A stretch of DNA of 64,000 nucleotides from Bacteroidota bacterium (GCA_005798825.1 SYIL01000008.1:1-64000); one strand, 5' to 3'. Shown: positions 37,601 to 47,611, counted from the stretch's first letter. A program made the numbers and translations. The notes: generated by a model from the letters alone, not told the origin.

Positions 37601-40600
37601 TGTAAGGTCTGTTCCAAAACGGATAAATGCAGAGACTTCACCGTCGTTTACAGGGAGTGGATTTTTTTCTTCAGCATGAACAAACATTTGCATGCGTTTG
37701 TAATTGCGGGCGTCAAAGGTTGTTGTTTTGAAAGCCGCACGGGCATCACCAGCATTTAAGTCGCAAACCTCGACAGAAAGCGCTTGCTCGTTTTCTAAAA
37801 CAGTGCCTAAACTCGCCATGTTCTGAACCCGATCTATTCCTGGGGGAGATACATAAGCAATGGGTAAACGTTTGCTATTTTCTTCTATATTGACTGTGCT
37901 AACAATAAACTTAGTTCCATCGTTTGGATCGATTGGTACAACAATGCCTGGAGTTTTTAACGAATTGGTATAGCGGCGCCAATCGGCTCTTACCATATTA
38001 ATATACCCCAATCTTAAAATGGCAGAATCATTAAAATTCGTCATTACCATGCGCATAAATCGAATGCTCTTAAAGTCAGAAATATTTCCGACAGCTTTTT
38101 CGAATTCTCGAATGGGAATTTTAAGCTGGTACCAGGTTATTTGGCGGTCTTTCCCGTTGCGCATCTTCACATTGTTTTTTACGATGTCAGAAACATAGTT
38201 TTTCCCCAATTGCATATCGGCAGCATTGATTTTAATCCGGTATTGATAGTAATCTTCACTTTGGTTCAGGGTAAAGTCGCGGTTTACATCTTCATCTGAA
38301 GGCATGGATGTTGAGGATTGTGGCATACCTGCATATTTACCAGCGTACTGCTCAGGATTAGAATTTCCCTGTAAGCCCTGAAAACGTGAGTAACGTCCAG
38401 CAATATCTGCATCCGAAGCATTGTAGCTATCATCAAGGTAATGTGTAAAGTTGTCGTTGGACGGGTCTTTGGAGGCAGTTTGATAATAGGTAGAACCTTG
38501 GCCAAATCCCGATTCAATACGTTTTAGGAAAATAGAATCAAAATGAAGGCGTTCTTGGTCATCATTCATACCATCAAGTCCTAAATCTTGTGATTTGAGG
38601 GTGGTATTGTTATTGTCAAAAGCAAAGTTGATTTGGGGGCCATTGGGGACCAGGGCAAATTGGGTTGTGTCTAAATCAGTATTGGTCGATCCGGTAGAAG
38701 CGAGACCATTTTCGAAAGATTTCCTTCGGTCTGGCAATATGTCTTCACTAACATTTCCCAAATGCAATAAAAGGTCTCCTTTTAGATTTGGATTTTCACT
38801 CATCGGGTCAAGCATCCAAATTTCAATATAGTCAATATTTGCCGCTTCAAAATCGTTTTGGTCTACCTTACGGGTTATACCCGCCCAACTCAACTCAGGC
38901 GTTGTCAAATGTCCATTTGTGTTAATTTGTGAAGGATCGGCATTAAAATTATACAAGCCCCTTACTTTCGGTCTGAAAAACAAGTCAAGTGTCGGTAATA
39001 TCGTAGGCGTTCCTTGGGGAAAGTTTCGTTGTGGGAATACTTCGCGCTGGTCTACCTGGCGCATAAATGGGTTGCTCAATATAGCATCTACACGTTTATT
39101 GATGTTTTCGGGCATGTCGTTATCGCGGTAAAAGAGTTGGTCTATGGTGTAAAAACTGAGGCTAGCATGGTGGTTGAGCCATGTCAATTTATCCAAATTT
39201 TTCGTATCTGGAAATTTATCGGGTTGCTTCTGTGGAACAGCGGCCACCACCCAGTTTGAAACCATTTTAAAATCGTTCAGCAATTCGGCATTCTCGAAAT
39301 CTTCCAGATTAGAAATGCCTCGTTCGCCTCCCTGCGATTTGTGATTGTGCGGAAAGATGCGGGCAAATTCACCATACGCAGTAATGTTTGAAATTTCTTT
39401 TGTTTCCAAAAAAGGCAATTTGTCGACCATTCTTGTGAGGAAACGAGATTTTGAACTATACAAAAAATCAGCACCAATTATGGAATTTAACAGGGGTTCT
39501 TCATTAAAATTTGTCTTGGTGGTCAGTGGCCTTTCATACATATGCAAGGCAGTTACTCCCATGAGTAGCCTTGGGTTATATTTATGTTCCAATCGTCCAC
39601 CCAATAATGTTTTTTGTTGTATATTAAAAAAGCTTTGGCCATCGGCACTCGCCCGAATTTCGGCTCCGCCCTGCAACAATCCCTGGTTGGTAATACGCAC
39701 TCTTCCCAGCGCATAATCCACTTCATAGTCTGCTCCTTCAGTCAGGGGTCTTCCATTTGCAGTAACACGAACAGACCCTCTTTGCAGGTTGGTAGTCCCC
39801 AAAAACAATTCAGCCCCATTGCTGCTTTTATAACTGCCTTGTAAAAAAAACTTATTGTGTTTCACATCTTGTTGGGCCAGCCATTTCGTACTGTCATACA
39901 ATGCGTCGTAGCAATAGTAATCGGCTAAGTCATTTCTTCCATTAAACTCTGTTCTGAGGTAAGTACCAAAAGGCTCGGTAACAGGAAAAATGATGCGTGC
40001 AAATTGTGTGTTTACCGTAATTCCTTCAATGGCATCGAAAATACCATCGGGTTTGCCTTCTTGCTGTCTGTTAAGTTTGTCTAGTCCAAATACACGGATT
40101 AAAGGATTTCCATTTGCCAAACCAGGGGCGTTGGCATTCCCAACCGGTAAATAATTGAAATCAGCACCAGTTGTGTCATCCGAATAAATAACATTCAGTT
40201 TAAAATCTTCCAAACTAAGACTATAGGTATTGAGCGCATAAATATTTTTCATCATTAGCTTCCAAATCGGCAATCGGGTTCTAATGGTATTGGCTTTTAA
40301 CATTTTCAGAAACATCAATTGTTGATTGCCTGGAGCGATATCTCGAGAAAATTCACCCACTTGAAAGGCTTCACCATTATAGGTATACTCAAAAGATACG
40401 GCCAAAATTTCATCGTTGTTGAGGGGTTGGTTGAGCGATATATATCCGAGTTGCGCATTCAATGTGTACTCTTTTTCGTTTAATTGTCTCGCATAGTTCA
40501 ACATGTCAAAATCAACACTCTGTTCAAAATTGGGGAGGGCGGCATAGACTTTATCAATGGCTTGCCCAGTGTTGCGAAGTGCAGGGTCGGCTTGGATTTT

Positions 40601-41749
40601 ACTGTATAAAGAATTTGAATTATTGTCTGGAACGGGGTTCGTTGATCCACCCAAGGAGGCGCGATAAGGCTTTGATTCTCCTAAGTCTTGGAAGGCCAAA
40701 ATATCACGTGGGGTTTCCACATTGGCATTTTTATTGGTCACCCAAACTTCCACACGATTCACAATAACACCACTTGCAATGATGGGAAGGTTTTCCAATG
40801 AGGCATTGTAATTTTCTCTAAAAAATTGGGAAAGAAAAAAATGTTTGTTTTGGTCGTAGTTGTCTGCGGTGATTTTAAATTCATTTAATTGCGCACCTCC
40901 CTTTAATACTGTCTCAGTGCTTTGTCCTTTGTTTTGAGAAAAAACGGTTTTGATAGTGGTTTTACCAAATTGCATTGTATTGGAAAATCCAAATAAATTG
41001 TTGGCAGGTTTGATCAATTGGGTGGGAAGATTTAGATTGACATTGCCCACTTGAATGTCTTTTAAAATACCATCTTGCTTTCCTTTCCATCCCAAATTGG
41101 TTTGGTTGTCAAATTCAAATGCTGCCTCCGTATCATAGTTAATGCCCAACTTTACATATTCTCCGATACTTCCGTTTGCACTAATTTGTATTTGCTGGTC
41201 AAAAACAGGTACGAAATAGCGTTGTTGGCGTTTGGAAAAATTGGGGTTGCGGTTTACGTTAATATTTCCTCCCAATTTTACCATTGCACTGCCATTTAAT
41301 TGGAAGTCGACTCCGCCCTCACCAAAAATTTTTGAAACTGTGGGGTTGTTTAATTCTGCTTTGATTAAGTCACTTACACTTTTGTTATTTCCGCTGAGGG
41401 AATAAGCACTTTGGGTTTTGGTTCTGAAATAATCTTCTCTGATTTGTTTTGCTTGTTGTTGAAAATATTCAGTTACCGAAATAATTTCACCAGTAGGGTA
41501 GCTCAAGGTCCCGATTTGTCGAAATCCTTCATATCTGTTTTCTCGGGCATTGTAACGCCAATCTGTTTTGAGGGGATTCTGCAGGTCTATTTTACTGCCT
41601 TTACTGCCATCTTTACCCACTCTATAACGCAAGGTGTTGGTGTCAGTTTGAGCCCATACTGAAGCAGGTATGTAAATTACATACAGCAGCAGCGCAAAAC
41701 CGAGTTGAATAGGTTTTTTGCGTAGCAGTTGGTCTACGATAAACTTCAT
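34685..41749 (-). CDS. sprA: SprA/Sov, giant outer-membrane T9SS translocon protein
   Basis: 2354 aa; SprA repeats 'GEYVKLGINYDTEAAFEFDNQTNLGWKGKQDGILKDIQVGNVNLNLPTQLI', 'FGLDKLNRQQEGKPDGIFDAIEGITVN', 'MGVTALHMYERPLTTKTNFNEEPLLNSIIGADF'. Confidence 0.97.
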   Translation of the reverse strand: MKFIVDQLLRKKPIQLGFALLLYVIYIPASVWAQTDTNTLRYRVGKDGSKGSKIDLQNPLKTDWRYNARENRYEGFRQIGTLSYPTGEIISVTEYFQQQAKQIREDYFRTKTQSAYSLSGNNKSVSDLIKAELNNPTVSKIFGEGGVDFQLNGSAMVKLGGNINVNRNPNFSKRQQRYFVPVFDQQIQISANGSIGEYVKLGINYDTEAAFEFDNQTNLGWKGKQDGILKDIQVGNVNLNLPTQLIKPANNLFGFSNTMQFGKTTIKTVFSQNKGQSTETVLKGGAQLNEFKITADNYDQNKHFFLSQFFRENYNASLENLPIIASGVIVNRVEVWVTNKNANVETPRDILAFQDLGESKPYRASLGGSTNPVPDNNSNSLYSKIQADPALRNTGQAIDKVYAALPNFEQSVDFDMLNYARQLNEKEYTLNAQLGYISLNQPLNNDEILAVSFEYTYNGEAFQVGEFSRDIAPGNQQLMFLKMLKANTIRTRLPIWKLMMKNIYALNTYSLSLEDFKLNVIYSDDTTGADFNYLPVGNANAPGLANGNPLIRVFGLDKLNRQQEGKPDGIFDAIEGITVNTQFARIIFPVTEPFGTYLRTEFNGRNDLADYYCYDALYDSTKWLAQQDVKHNKFFLQGSYKSSNGAELFLGTTNLQRGSVRVTANGRPLTEGADYEVDYALGRVRITNQGLLQGGAEIRASADGQSFFNIQQKTLLGGRLEHKYNPRLLMGVTALHMYERPLTTKTNFNEEPLLNSIIGADFLYSSKSRFLTRMVDKLPFLETKEISNITAYGEFARIFPHNHKSQGGERGISNLEDFENAELLNDFKMVSNWVVAAVPQKQPDKFPDTKNLDKLTWLNHHASLSFYTIDQLFYRDNDMPENINKRVDAILSNPFMRQVDQREVFPQRNFPQGTPTILPTLDLFFRPKVRGLYNFNADPSQINTNGHLTTPELSWAGITRKVDQNDFEAANIDYIEIWMLDPMSENPNLKGDLLLHLGNVSEDILPDRRKSFENGLASTGSTNTDLDTTQFALVPNGPQINFAFDNNNTTLKSQDLGLDGMNDDQERLHFDSIFLKRIESGFGQGSTYYQTASKDPSNDNFTHYLDDSYNASDADIAGRYSRFQGLQGNSNPEQYAGKYAGMPQSSTSMPSDEDVNRDFTLNQSEDYYQYRIKINAADMQLGKNYVSDIVKNNVKMRNGKDRQITWYQLKIPIREFEKAVGNISDFKSIRFMRMVMTNFNDSAILRLGYINMVRADWRRYTNSLKTPGIVVPIDPNDGTKFIVSTVNIEENSKRLPIAYVSPPGIDRVQNMASLGTVLENEQALSVEVCDLNAGDARAAFKTTTFDARNYKRMQMFVHAEEKNPLPVNDGEVSAFIRFGTDLTSNYYEYEIPLKMTRGYVNMNSSNADKLIWPDENFIDIPFDSFYNLKIVRQNATWPMTAPFIKFMGKGKITVMGLPDIGNLRVMMVGVKNNASNPKCFEVWFNELRVKEIANSGGWASLANIQMQLADFGQLNVGGTIRTIGFGDVDKKLNDRSLSSNYNYDIASNLELGKFFAQKTGISIPMYIGYSESYVRPKYNPLNPDLELSPFLARISDPGIRKATQKAAEEFNSLYSINFNNVRVANGSSKAAKPWSVSNFVFGYSYQNNYRRNQQIEEYFVKTTQATLGYVYAKNVQYIRPFNKLRSKNLTLLRDINFNLLPSNFSAQMQVNRLYSEQQSRNNNKFIQVNPRMFDKNFVLLRNFNVSLPLAQSMTVTYSANISSRIQEPYGRLDEKLKIDSVRKEFLTLGRMTKFYQNMNANYNLPFSKIKWTRWMNGTVTYASSYEWLQAPPVFENLGNRIQNGQDINFSGQMNFTQLYQQIRWLRDLEKPKQSKSVKKEEDEVTSFNNALEKGAETKKANPVKIFVGNLLSMLKNASFSYQYKENTELPGFAHKPDYFGTNFKHMQPGLGFVFGLQDPNLRYKLAGDGALKNDLRQSNFYRKNITDNATGNITIEPIKNLRIRLDFARNSTQGTQSIFKYDGANWVDQGLTQTGNYNITGWFFSTHFVKDKSISDNHTNPIFDQFIANRYTTSQRLSLQRIGGSYIDTITKWPIGYSRNSQDVLLGAFYASYSGQDIGISDISGFPKLPLPNWNINYNGLTKIKFLAEYFSNINIKHAYTGRYSIGNYTQNLKYSSTQSVEMGKDLLPKYQIADATITEGFFPMIGINLTTKNNWTIGVDYKRSRVLKLFAASFNLTEMRNNEFQLTGGYRSTGITMPFRRNGRWVYLPNDFRFDLTVGITDNVTVIRKIDLNVNKYIAGIRTIRISPAITYQVNQKINVAIKYNRVIMEPKVFSQFYTALTDFGIEARYTFN
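41718..41732. repeat. 15-bp direct repeat (copy 1), inside the sprA 5' end
   Basis: TTGCGTAGCAGTTGG; copy 2 at 41768-41782. Confidence 0.9.
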
Positions 41750-41767
41750 TCTAAATCCTTCTAATCG

Positions 41768-41782
41768 TTGCGTAGCAGTTGG
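41768..41782. repeat. 15-bp direct repeat (copy 2), upstream of sprA
   Basis: TTGCGTAGCAGTTGG. Confidence 0.9.
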
Positions 41783-41817
41783 CGAATAGGCAATTCTTTA
41801 ATTATAGTAGTCGCAAG

Positions 41818-42420
41818 TTACAAAATTTTTAGTGAATTCTTTATCAATTCTTCGATTGTCGCTGATGAGCCCAATGTTTTATTGACCGACAACAAGGCTT
41901 TTTCGGCCCCATTCTTTGCATACCCCAACGTGGTAAGTGCTGCCAAGGCTTCCGCAAAATTGTCGCTATTACCTCCAATTCCTGAAGAGAAACTTGAAGT
42001 TTTTCGACCATTCATTTTATCTCGCAATTCGAGAACAATCCGTTGGGCACTTTTTTCGCCAATTCCTTTGATACTTTTTAGCAATCCAACATTTCCATTC
42101 ATGATGGCAGAAGCCACCTCTTCGGAATCCAAACTCGACAGCATAAGCATTGCGGTATTGTTCCCAACGCCCGAAACAGAGGTCAACATCCTAAACATGT
42201 GTCTTTCATCAGTTTCCCAAAAGCCATACAAAGCCATAGAAACGGGATTTTGGTTTTCAACCTTAAACAATAAGTCAACAAATAGTCGAACGGTTTTGAG
42301 ACCTTTGATTTTTTCGTAAGTTGTTAAACTGATGGTAACAATATATCCAATCCCCTGGTTCCCAATTACGGCATGGGTAGGGTTAAGCGATTCGAGAGTT
42401 CCTTCGATGTAGTTGTACAT
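41818..42420 (-). CDS. ruvA: Holliday junction branch migration protein RuvA
   Basis: 'MYNYIEGTLESLNPTHAVIGNQGIGYIVTISLTTYE', 'LTSVSGVGNNTAMLML', 'IKGIGEKSAQRIVLELRDKM'. Confidence 0.95.
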   Translation of the reverse strand: MYNYIEGTLESLNPTHAVIGNQGIGYIVTISLTTYEKIKGLKTVRLFVDLLFKVENQNPVSMALYGFWETDERHMFRMLTSVSGVGNNTAMLMLSSLDSEEVASAIMNGNVGLLKSIKGIGEKSAQRIVLELRDKMNGRKTSSFSSGIGGNSDNFAEALAALTTLGYAKNGAEKALLSVNKTLGSSATIEELIKNSLKIL

Positions 42421-42425
42421 TAGTC

Positions 42426-44198
42426 TTATGGGGTTTGGTATTTATATTTTCTAATCTGGGTATTACAGATGCCAAATAGCAATATGCTAATGATGGGGAT
42501 GAGCATATTAAACCATTGCCAAAAGGTTCTTTCCAGCCTAAGTTTTTCAGGATCCATCAAGCGCAGTATTTTATCTTTCGCACGAATTTCGATTAAGCCA
42601 TTGTCATCAATTAAATAATCAATGCAATTGAGTAAAAATTTCTGATTGGCAAAGGTGATTTTGCTGAAACGATCGTAACCGGTTGGGTAAATCCCCCCCC
42701 GTCCACTAATTCCATTTCTCATAATATCACCATCGGCTAACACAATCATCTTCGAGCTGCCCGAAGCCAAAAAAGGCAATCCACCCAAGTGTTTTTGGTA
42801 AACAAAAGGCGATTGAAATTCTCCCTCCATGAGTATGCCGGAGAGTTTGTTGCCCCCCCGCAGAAGATTTCTAAATTTGTCATCCCGCGATTGCATATAT
42901 ACTGTTTCTAAATCAACACTGGCAGGGGCTTGAATAGTTTTGGTATATCGGCTGCTCGACAACAAAGGAGTTATATTCATATTATTTCTACTTTTGGCTT
43001 CAAGGGTTGCGGGAAATTGTGTCCATACGGGTCCAACATTTTTGTTGATGATATGGGGCGAAGATGCAGACATAAAAACAGGAAAATAATAAAAATCTAT
43101 CATCTCTGGACGGTTGCCTACGGGGATAGGAATACTATTGCAATTGGCATCCATCAACAGTGTAGATTCTAGTTTGACGCCATAGTGGAATAGGGATGCG
43201 GTAATATTTTCCAATTGCTTGTCGAAGGCCATTATTGAGCCACTGGTTTCAAAACTGTCAATTTCAATATGGACGGGGTCAATCATCCAAATTACTTTGC
43301 CACCGTTAAGGGCAAATTGATCTATGAGGTATAATTCCGATGGGGTATAATCTTGTTGGGGCTTAATAACCAATAGCAGGTCGTTATTTTTGAGTCGATT
43401 TTGCAAACTTGTAATTAGAAGTTCACCTGCATTTTCAGTATTTTCGAGGGCTTTGAGTTTTTCGATAAATGGTTCCGCACAGGCGGGATCTGAAACATTG
43501 AGGTTCAGGGATGATATTTGGTAGTATTTCGATAAAACTGCTGCAAAAGCTTCCACACGCCTATCGATCATCTCACCCGACCCATCGGCTACCACAATAT
43601 TTTTCGGTTTTTTGAGGGTGCATTGTCGCAATCCATTGGCAATTTCATATTCGACATTGTCGATGGCACGTTTGATATTTTCATCCGCATCCAAGGCCAC
43701 ATCATACTCAAAGAAGTTTATGAAGACAGTTTTGCCCTTGTAGCTTAATTCGGCGCCAGGAATGATATTTTTGATGCTTGTACTGTTGTTGCTTTCTGCA
43801 TCTATGTCTCTTTGGGGAAATAAACCACGGTCGTTAAAATCTTTTAACAATCCCGATACCTCAGAAACGGGTTTGCCAGCAAATGGATCGATGATTTCTA
43901 TTTCAATTTTTCTTCCGCTTTGTTCTCTAAATTCATAAGCCATATCGCGGATTTCGTTTCGGAGATTCTTAAAACGGGCCGACATTTCACCATCAAGGTA
44001 TAAACGGAAATACAATTTTTCTGTCAAAGAGTCGCATAATTTGGCACTAGTTTCACTCAACGTGTAGCGATTTTCTGAACTCAAGTCGATTCTTTTGTAA
44101 TAAATACTACCCAGGGCGTTTACCAGTATTACAGCAATCATCACCAACACAAATGTGAAAATAGATTGTCGTTGTTTTGTGTGATTGTCCATTACCAT
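42426..44198 (-). CDS. gldG: Gliding motility-associated ABC transporter substrate-binding protein GldG
   Basis: 'NALGSIYYKRIDLSSENRYTLSETSAKL...LYFRLYLDGE', 'GKVIWMIDPVHIEIDS'. Confidence 0.93.
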   Translation of the reverse strand: MVMDNHTKQRQSIFTFVLVMIAVILVNALGSIYYKRIDLSSENRYTLSETSAKLCDSLTEKLYFRLYLDGEMSARFKNLRNEIRDMAYEFREQSGRKIEIEIIDPFAGKPVSEVSGLLKDFNDRGLFPQRDIDAESNNSTSIKNIIPGAELSYKGKTVFINFFEYDVALDADENIKRAIDNVEYEIANGLRQCTLKKPKNIVVADGSGEMIDRRVEAFAAVLSKYYQISSLNLNVSDPACAEPFIEKLKALENTENAGELLITSLQNRLKNNDLLLVIKPQQDYTPSELYLIDQFALNGGKVIWMIDPVHIEIDSFETSGSIMAFDKQLENITASLFHYGVKLESTLLMDANCNSIPIPVGNRPEMIDFYYFPVFMSASSPHIINKNVGPVWTQFPATLEAKSRNNMNITPLLSSSRYTKTIQAPASVDLETVYMQSRDDKFRNLLRGGNKLSGILMEGEFQSPFVYQKHLGGLPFLASGSSKMIVLADGDIMRNGISGRGGIYPTGYDRFSKITFANQKFLLNCIDYLIDDNGLIEIRAKDKILRLMDPEKLRLERTFWQWFNMLIPIISILLFGICNTQIRKYKYQTP

Positions 44199-44920
44199 TT
44201 TCTGCTTTCAAATACCAATTTACTGGCTCCAATGAAACTCGCTATGAAGCCCAGGAAATACAACAAATCACGGGTGTCAAACACCCCTCGACTAATCGAT
44301 TTGTAGTGAAAGTCGAGTCCAAACCATTCCAGGCTTTTGCCAATGGTATCCAGTGCTTCGATGTCGCCCAACAAACCCAGAATACCATACCAAAAAAAAC
44401 ACAGAACCATGCTTACAACCAGTGAAACAATCTGATTGTCGCTCAGGGCACTGGCAAATAATCCTATACTGGCATAACTGGCTGCAAGTAAAATCAATCC
44501 ACAATACGATGACCAAGTAGCCCCAACGTCTGTTCCTTGCAATGGGTCGGCGAGTGTTGAAATGCTGTAATAATAAAAAAGGGTTGGCAGAAGCGTAAAA
44601 ATAATCAGTCCCAATGCTGCCAAATATTTTCCCATAAGAATCGAAAAATCACTCACTGGGCGGGTGGTTAAGATTTCTATGGTTCCCAGTCTTTTTTCTT
44701 CACTTAGACTTCTCATGGTGATGGCAGAAACCAGAAAGATTAATATGTAGGGAGCGATATTAAACAGCACCTGCATATTGGCAAGGCCAATATCCATTAC
44801 ATTGGTTTCCTCAATTACCCAAATAAACAGTCCCGTAATAAGCAGAAATACCCCCATTACGATATAGGCGATAAATGAACCTAGGAAACTTCGGATTTCT
44901 TTTTTAAATACTGCCCACAT
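44192..44920 (-). CDS. gldF: Gliding motility-associated ABC transporter permease GldF
   Basis: 'MWAVFKKEIRSFLGSFIAYIVMGVFLLITGLFIWV', 'RSLSEEKRLGTIEILTTRPVSDFSILMGKYLAAL'. Confidence 0.93.
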   Translation of the reverse strand: MWAVFKKEIRSFLGSFIAYIVMGVFLLITGLFIWVIEETNVMDIGLANMQVLFNIAPYILIFLVSAITMRSLSEEKRLGTIEILTTRPVSDFSILMGKYLAALGLIIFTLLPTLFYYYSISTLADPLQGTDVGATWSSYCGLILLAASYASIGLFASALSDNQIVSLVVSMVLCFFWYGILGLLGDIEALDTIGKSLEWFGLDFHYKSISRGVFDTRDLLYFLGFIASFIGASKLVFESRKW

Positions 44921-45626
44921 GGTTGGTTAAATTTCGAAATATAGCTTCAAGTGATAGACCTTTTGCAGTTTCCTTTAGGCCAATGAGTGAGTCATCGGCA
45001 ATTATTTTTCCGTGGTCTAAAATGATAACCCGACTACACATGGCTTCTACCTCCTGCATAATATGTGTACTTAGTAGAATGGTTTTTTCGGTTCCCAATT
45101 GTTTGATGACAGAGCGCATTTCAATGGCTTGATTTGGATCTAGTCCGCTGCTGGGCTCGTCTAGGATAAGTATACTTGGATCGTGGATCAAGGCGTGAGC
45201 CAATCCTACGCGCTGCCTATAGCCTTTTGAAAGTTGGCCAATTTTCTTCTTTCTTTCATCCACGATTTGGGTAAGTTCTATGGCCTTTTCAATGGCATTT
45301 TTTATGTGTTTCACTCCAGCCAACTCAGCGGAAAATAGCAAAAATTCGGCTACGTACATGTCCAAATAAAGGGGATTGTTTTCGGGGAGGTAACCCACTT
45401 TTTTGCGAATTTCCAAACTGTGTTCTTTCAGATCGAGTCCACACATAGTTACGTCACCTGCAGTTTGGGGGATAAATCCAGCAAGGATTTTCATTGTTGT
45501 CGACTTTCCTGCTCCGTTTGGACCTAAAAAGCCAACGATTTCACCTGGTGATACAGAGAAACTGATTGTATTTAAAGCCCATTGGGCTCCATACCGTTTC
45601 GATAGATTAGTAACTTTAATACCCAC
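44904..45626 (-). CDS. gldA: ABC transporter ATP-binding protein, GldA-like (GTG start)
   Basis: Walker A 'GFLGPNGAGKSTTMKIL', 'LSKGYRQRVGLAHALIHDPSILILDEPSSGLDP'; adjacent to gldFG. Confidence 0.9.
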   Translation of the reverse strand: MGIKVTNLSKRYGAQWALNTISFSVSPGEIVGFLGPNGAGKSTTMKILAGFIPQTAGDVTMCGLDLKEHSLEIRKKVGYLPENNPLYLDMYVAEFLLFSAELAGVKHIKNAIEKAIELTQIVDERKKKIGQLSKGYRQRVGLAHALIHDPSILILDEPSSGLDPNQAIEMRSVIKQLGTEKTILLSTHIMQEVEAMCSRVIILDHGKIIADDSLIGLKETAKGLSLEAIFRNLTNHVGSI

Positions 45627-45888
45627 TTATGACGCAAAAATAGTTGAATCGAACCAACCTTGTATCTTGAAGCATTTATATCCTGATTTTGGTTTCAAAC
45701 GTTTGCAGAATTTCGAATTGTTTATTTCAGAGTCCTTGGGTTGTGGGCAAGCTTTATCTGGGTCAGTATTTTTAAAGACAATGAGTTTGTATTGGTTCTG
45801 CAAAAATAATTGTTGCCAACCAGAAACATCTATTCTAGTTCTGCAGATTCAGCCATTGGGCGTTTAAGCGGGTTGGGTTTTAGCGAAT

Positions 45889-46710
45889 TCAACGCCTTTT
45901 ATTTCTGTAATTTCGCCTTCTATTTTTGTAAGACCGGCGTTTCTTTTTTGTGTATTTTGTATAGGGAAGAACAAAAACGTTGGGCTCGATTACAAATGTA
46001 TCTGATTTAATTGTTTCTTCTAAAAAGTCAATGAGTAAAGAGGGGTTTAATGGACGTCCTAAAAATCGTATTTCAAAATGTAAATGGGGCCCTGTACTGT
46101 GTCCAGTAGACCCACCCAATCCAACGACTTGGCCGGCATTGACCAGTATTCCAGGCGCAAGGTATAATTTACTCAGATGACCATACAGGGTTTCCAAGCC
46201 ATTGAAATGGCGAATAACAACGCAGTTACCATATCCACCGTAATATCGGCTCATGCGGACAACCCCATCGAATGCAGCAAATACAGAATCGCCTGTGCGC
46301 AATTGCAAATCTATTCCTGTATGCGCTCCACCTCGTCTCCAGCCAAATGGAGAATTGGTTTTCCCATAAACGGGCATCGCAAAATTGCAATCAGGCTCTA
46401 AAATAGCAAGCGGGATGCCTTCTTTCAACTTGCGCAAATCAAACCTATAAGCATCTGCATACAGGGTATCCCAAAAGGCATAAAAATCATATTCGGGCAG
46501 CATTCCAGGAATGAAAACCTCACCATCTTCATAATAAAATTGAATGCTGTCAGACAAATTTTCGGATATAGAATCTTCTGAAACCCAATCGGAGTCTTCG
46601 ACGGTTTCATCGGGATCAAACTGTCCAAAAGCAAAATTTGCATACAACATACACAAGAAAATGATCCATAATCTAGGGTAAGCTGACCAAAATTTGCGCT
46701 TGTTTTGCAT
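45889..46710 (-). CDS. M23 family metallopeptidase
   Basis: 'SPFGWRRGGAHTGIDLQLRTGDSVFAAFDGVVRM', 'GSTGHSTGPHLHFEIRFLGRPLNP'. Confidence 0.93.
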   Translation of the reverse strand: MQNKRKFWSAYPRLWIIFLCMLYANFAFGQFDPDETVEDSDWVSEDSISENLSDSIQFYYEDGEVFIPGMLPEYDFYAFWDTLYADAYRFDLRKLKEGIPLAILEPDCNFAMPVYGKTNSPFGWRRGGAHTGIDLQLRTGDSVFAAFDGVVRMSRYYGGYGNCVVIRHFNGLETLYGHLSKLYLAPGILVNAGQVVGLGGSTGHSTGPHLHFEIRFLGRPLNPSLLIDFLEETIKSDTFVIEPNVFVLPYTKYTKKKRRSYKNRRRNYRNKRR

Positions 46711-47611
46711 CCAATACCAGTTGAGATTTGAGTGATTCTATCGAATCGAATTCTTGTTCATTTCTCAAATACTGTACCAAATGCAATTGAATTGTTTCTG
46801 CGTATATAATGTTGTCAAAATTTAAAATGTGGGCTTCGATGGATCGAATACTTCCTTTGAATGTTGGTCTCACTCCGATATTACACACCATTTTGTATGT
46901 TTTATTTTGAATGGTAGAAGTGCCAGCGTATACGCCATTGGGAGGAATCAATTTATACGGATCATCAATCAGCAGATTTGCTGTCGGAAATCCAATGCTT
47001 CGGCCAATATGTTTACCCTCTATTATAGTGCCAGTAAGCGTATAGGGCCTTCCCAATAATTCATTGGCTTCGTTTAGATGCTTATTTTGTAATGCCTTTC
47101 GAATTCGGGAGCTACTGATGGCGATTTCGTATATTGCCGAAGCGGGAATTTCATGAACGGTAAATTGGTATTCTTTTGCCAATGCCAGTAGGTCGTCGAA
47201 TCCACCAGATCTGTCTTTTCCAAAGCGGTGATCATAGCCAATTACAATTGTATCAACATGCAATTGATTCACCAATACCTCAGAAACAAAATCACGGGGT
47301 GATTTTTGTGAAAATTCTTGGGTAAATGGCAATACAAGAATATAATCAACCCCAAGAGCAAATACTGCAGCTGATTTTTCTTGTATGCTGCTAAGCATCT
47401 GCAATTCTGTATTATTTGGCTCGATTACAAGACGCGGATGGGGATGAAAAGTGAGTAATAAACTGCATTTATTTTTTTCTTTTGCCAATGAAACCACATG
47501 TTGCAATACTTCTTTATGACCCAAGTGGATACCATCAAATGTTCCTTGGGTAATGATTAAACCTGAAGTTGTTGGAACTTCTGAAGGATTATAGAATAAG
47601 CGTTGCTTCAT
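46673..47611 (-). CDS. ribF: Bifunctional riboflavin kinase/FAD synthetase
   Basis: 'ITQGTFDGIHLGHKEVL', 'IGYDHRFGKDRSGG', 'GRSIGFPTANL'; start at 'MKQRLFYNPSE'. Confidence 0.95.
   Translation of the reverse strand: MKQRLFYNPSEVPTTSGLIITQGTFDGIHLGHKEVLQHVVSLAKEKNKCSLLLTFHPHPRLVIEPNNTELQMLSSIQEKSAAVFALGVDYILVLPFTQEFSQKSPRDFVSEVLVNQLHVDTIVIGYDHRFGKDRSGGFDDLLALAKEYQFTVHEIPASAIYEIAISSSRIRKALQNKHLNEANELLGRPYTLTGTIIEGKHIGRSIGFPTANLLIDDPYKLIPPNGVYAGTSTIQNKTYKMVCNIGVRPTFKGSIRSIEAHILNFDNIIYAETIQLHLVQYLRNEQEFDSIESLKSQLVLDAKQAQILVSLP

Noticed and set aside
45403-45867. 154-aa plus ORF antisense to gldA and into the gap
   Set aside because: N-terminal part is antisense to conserved GldA motifs; no family support.
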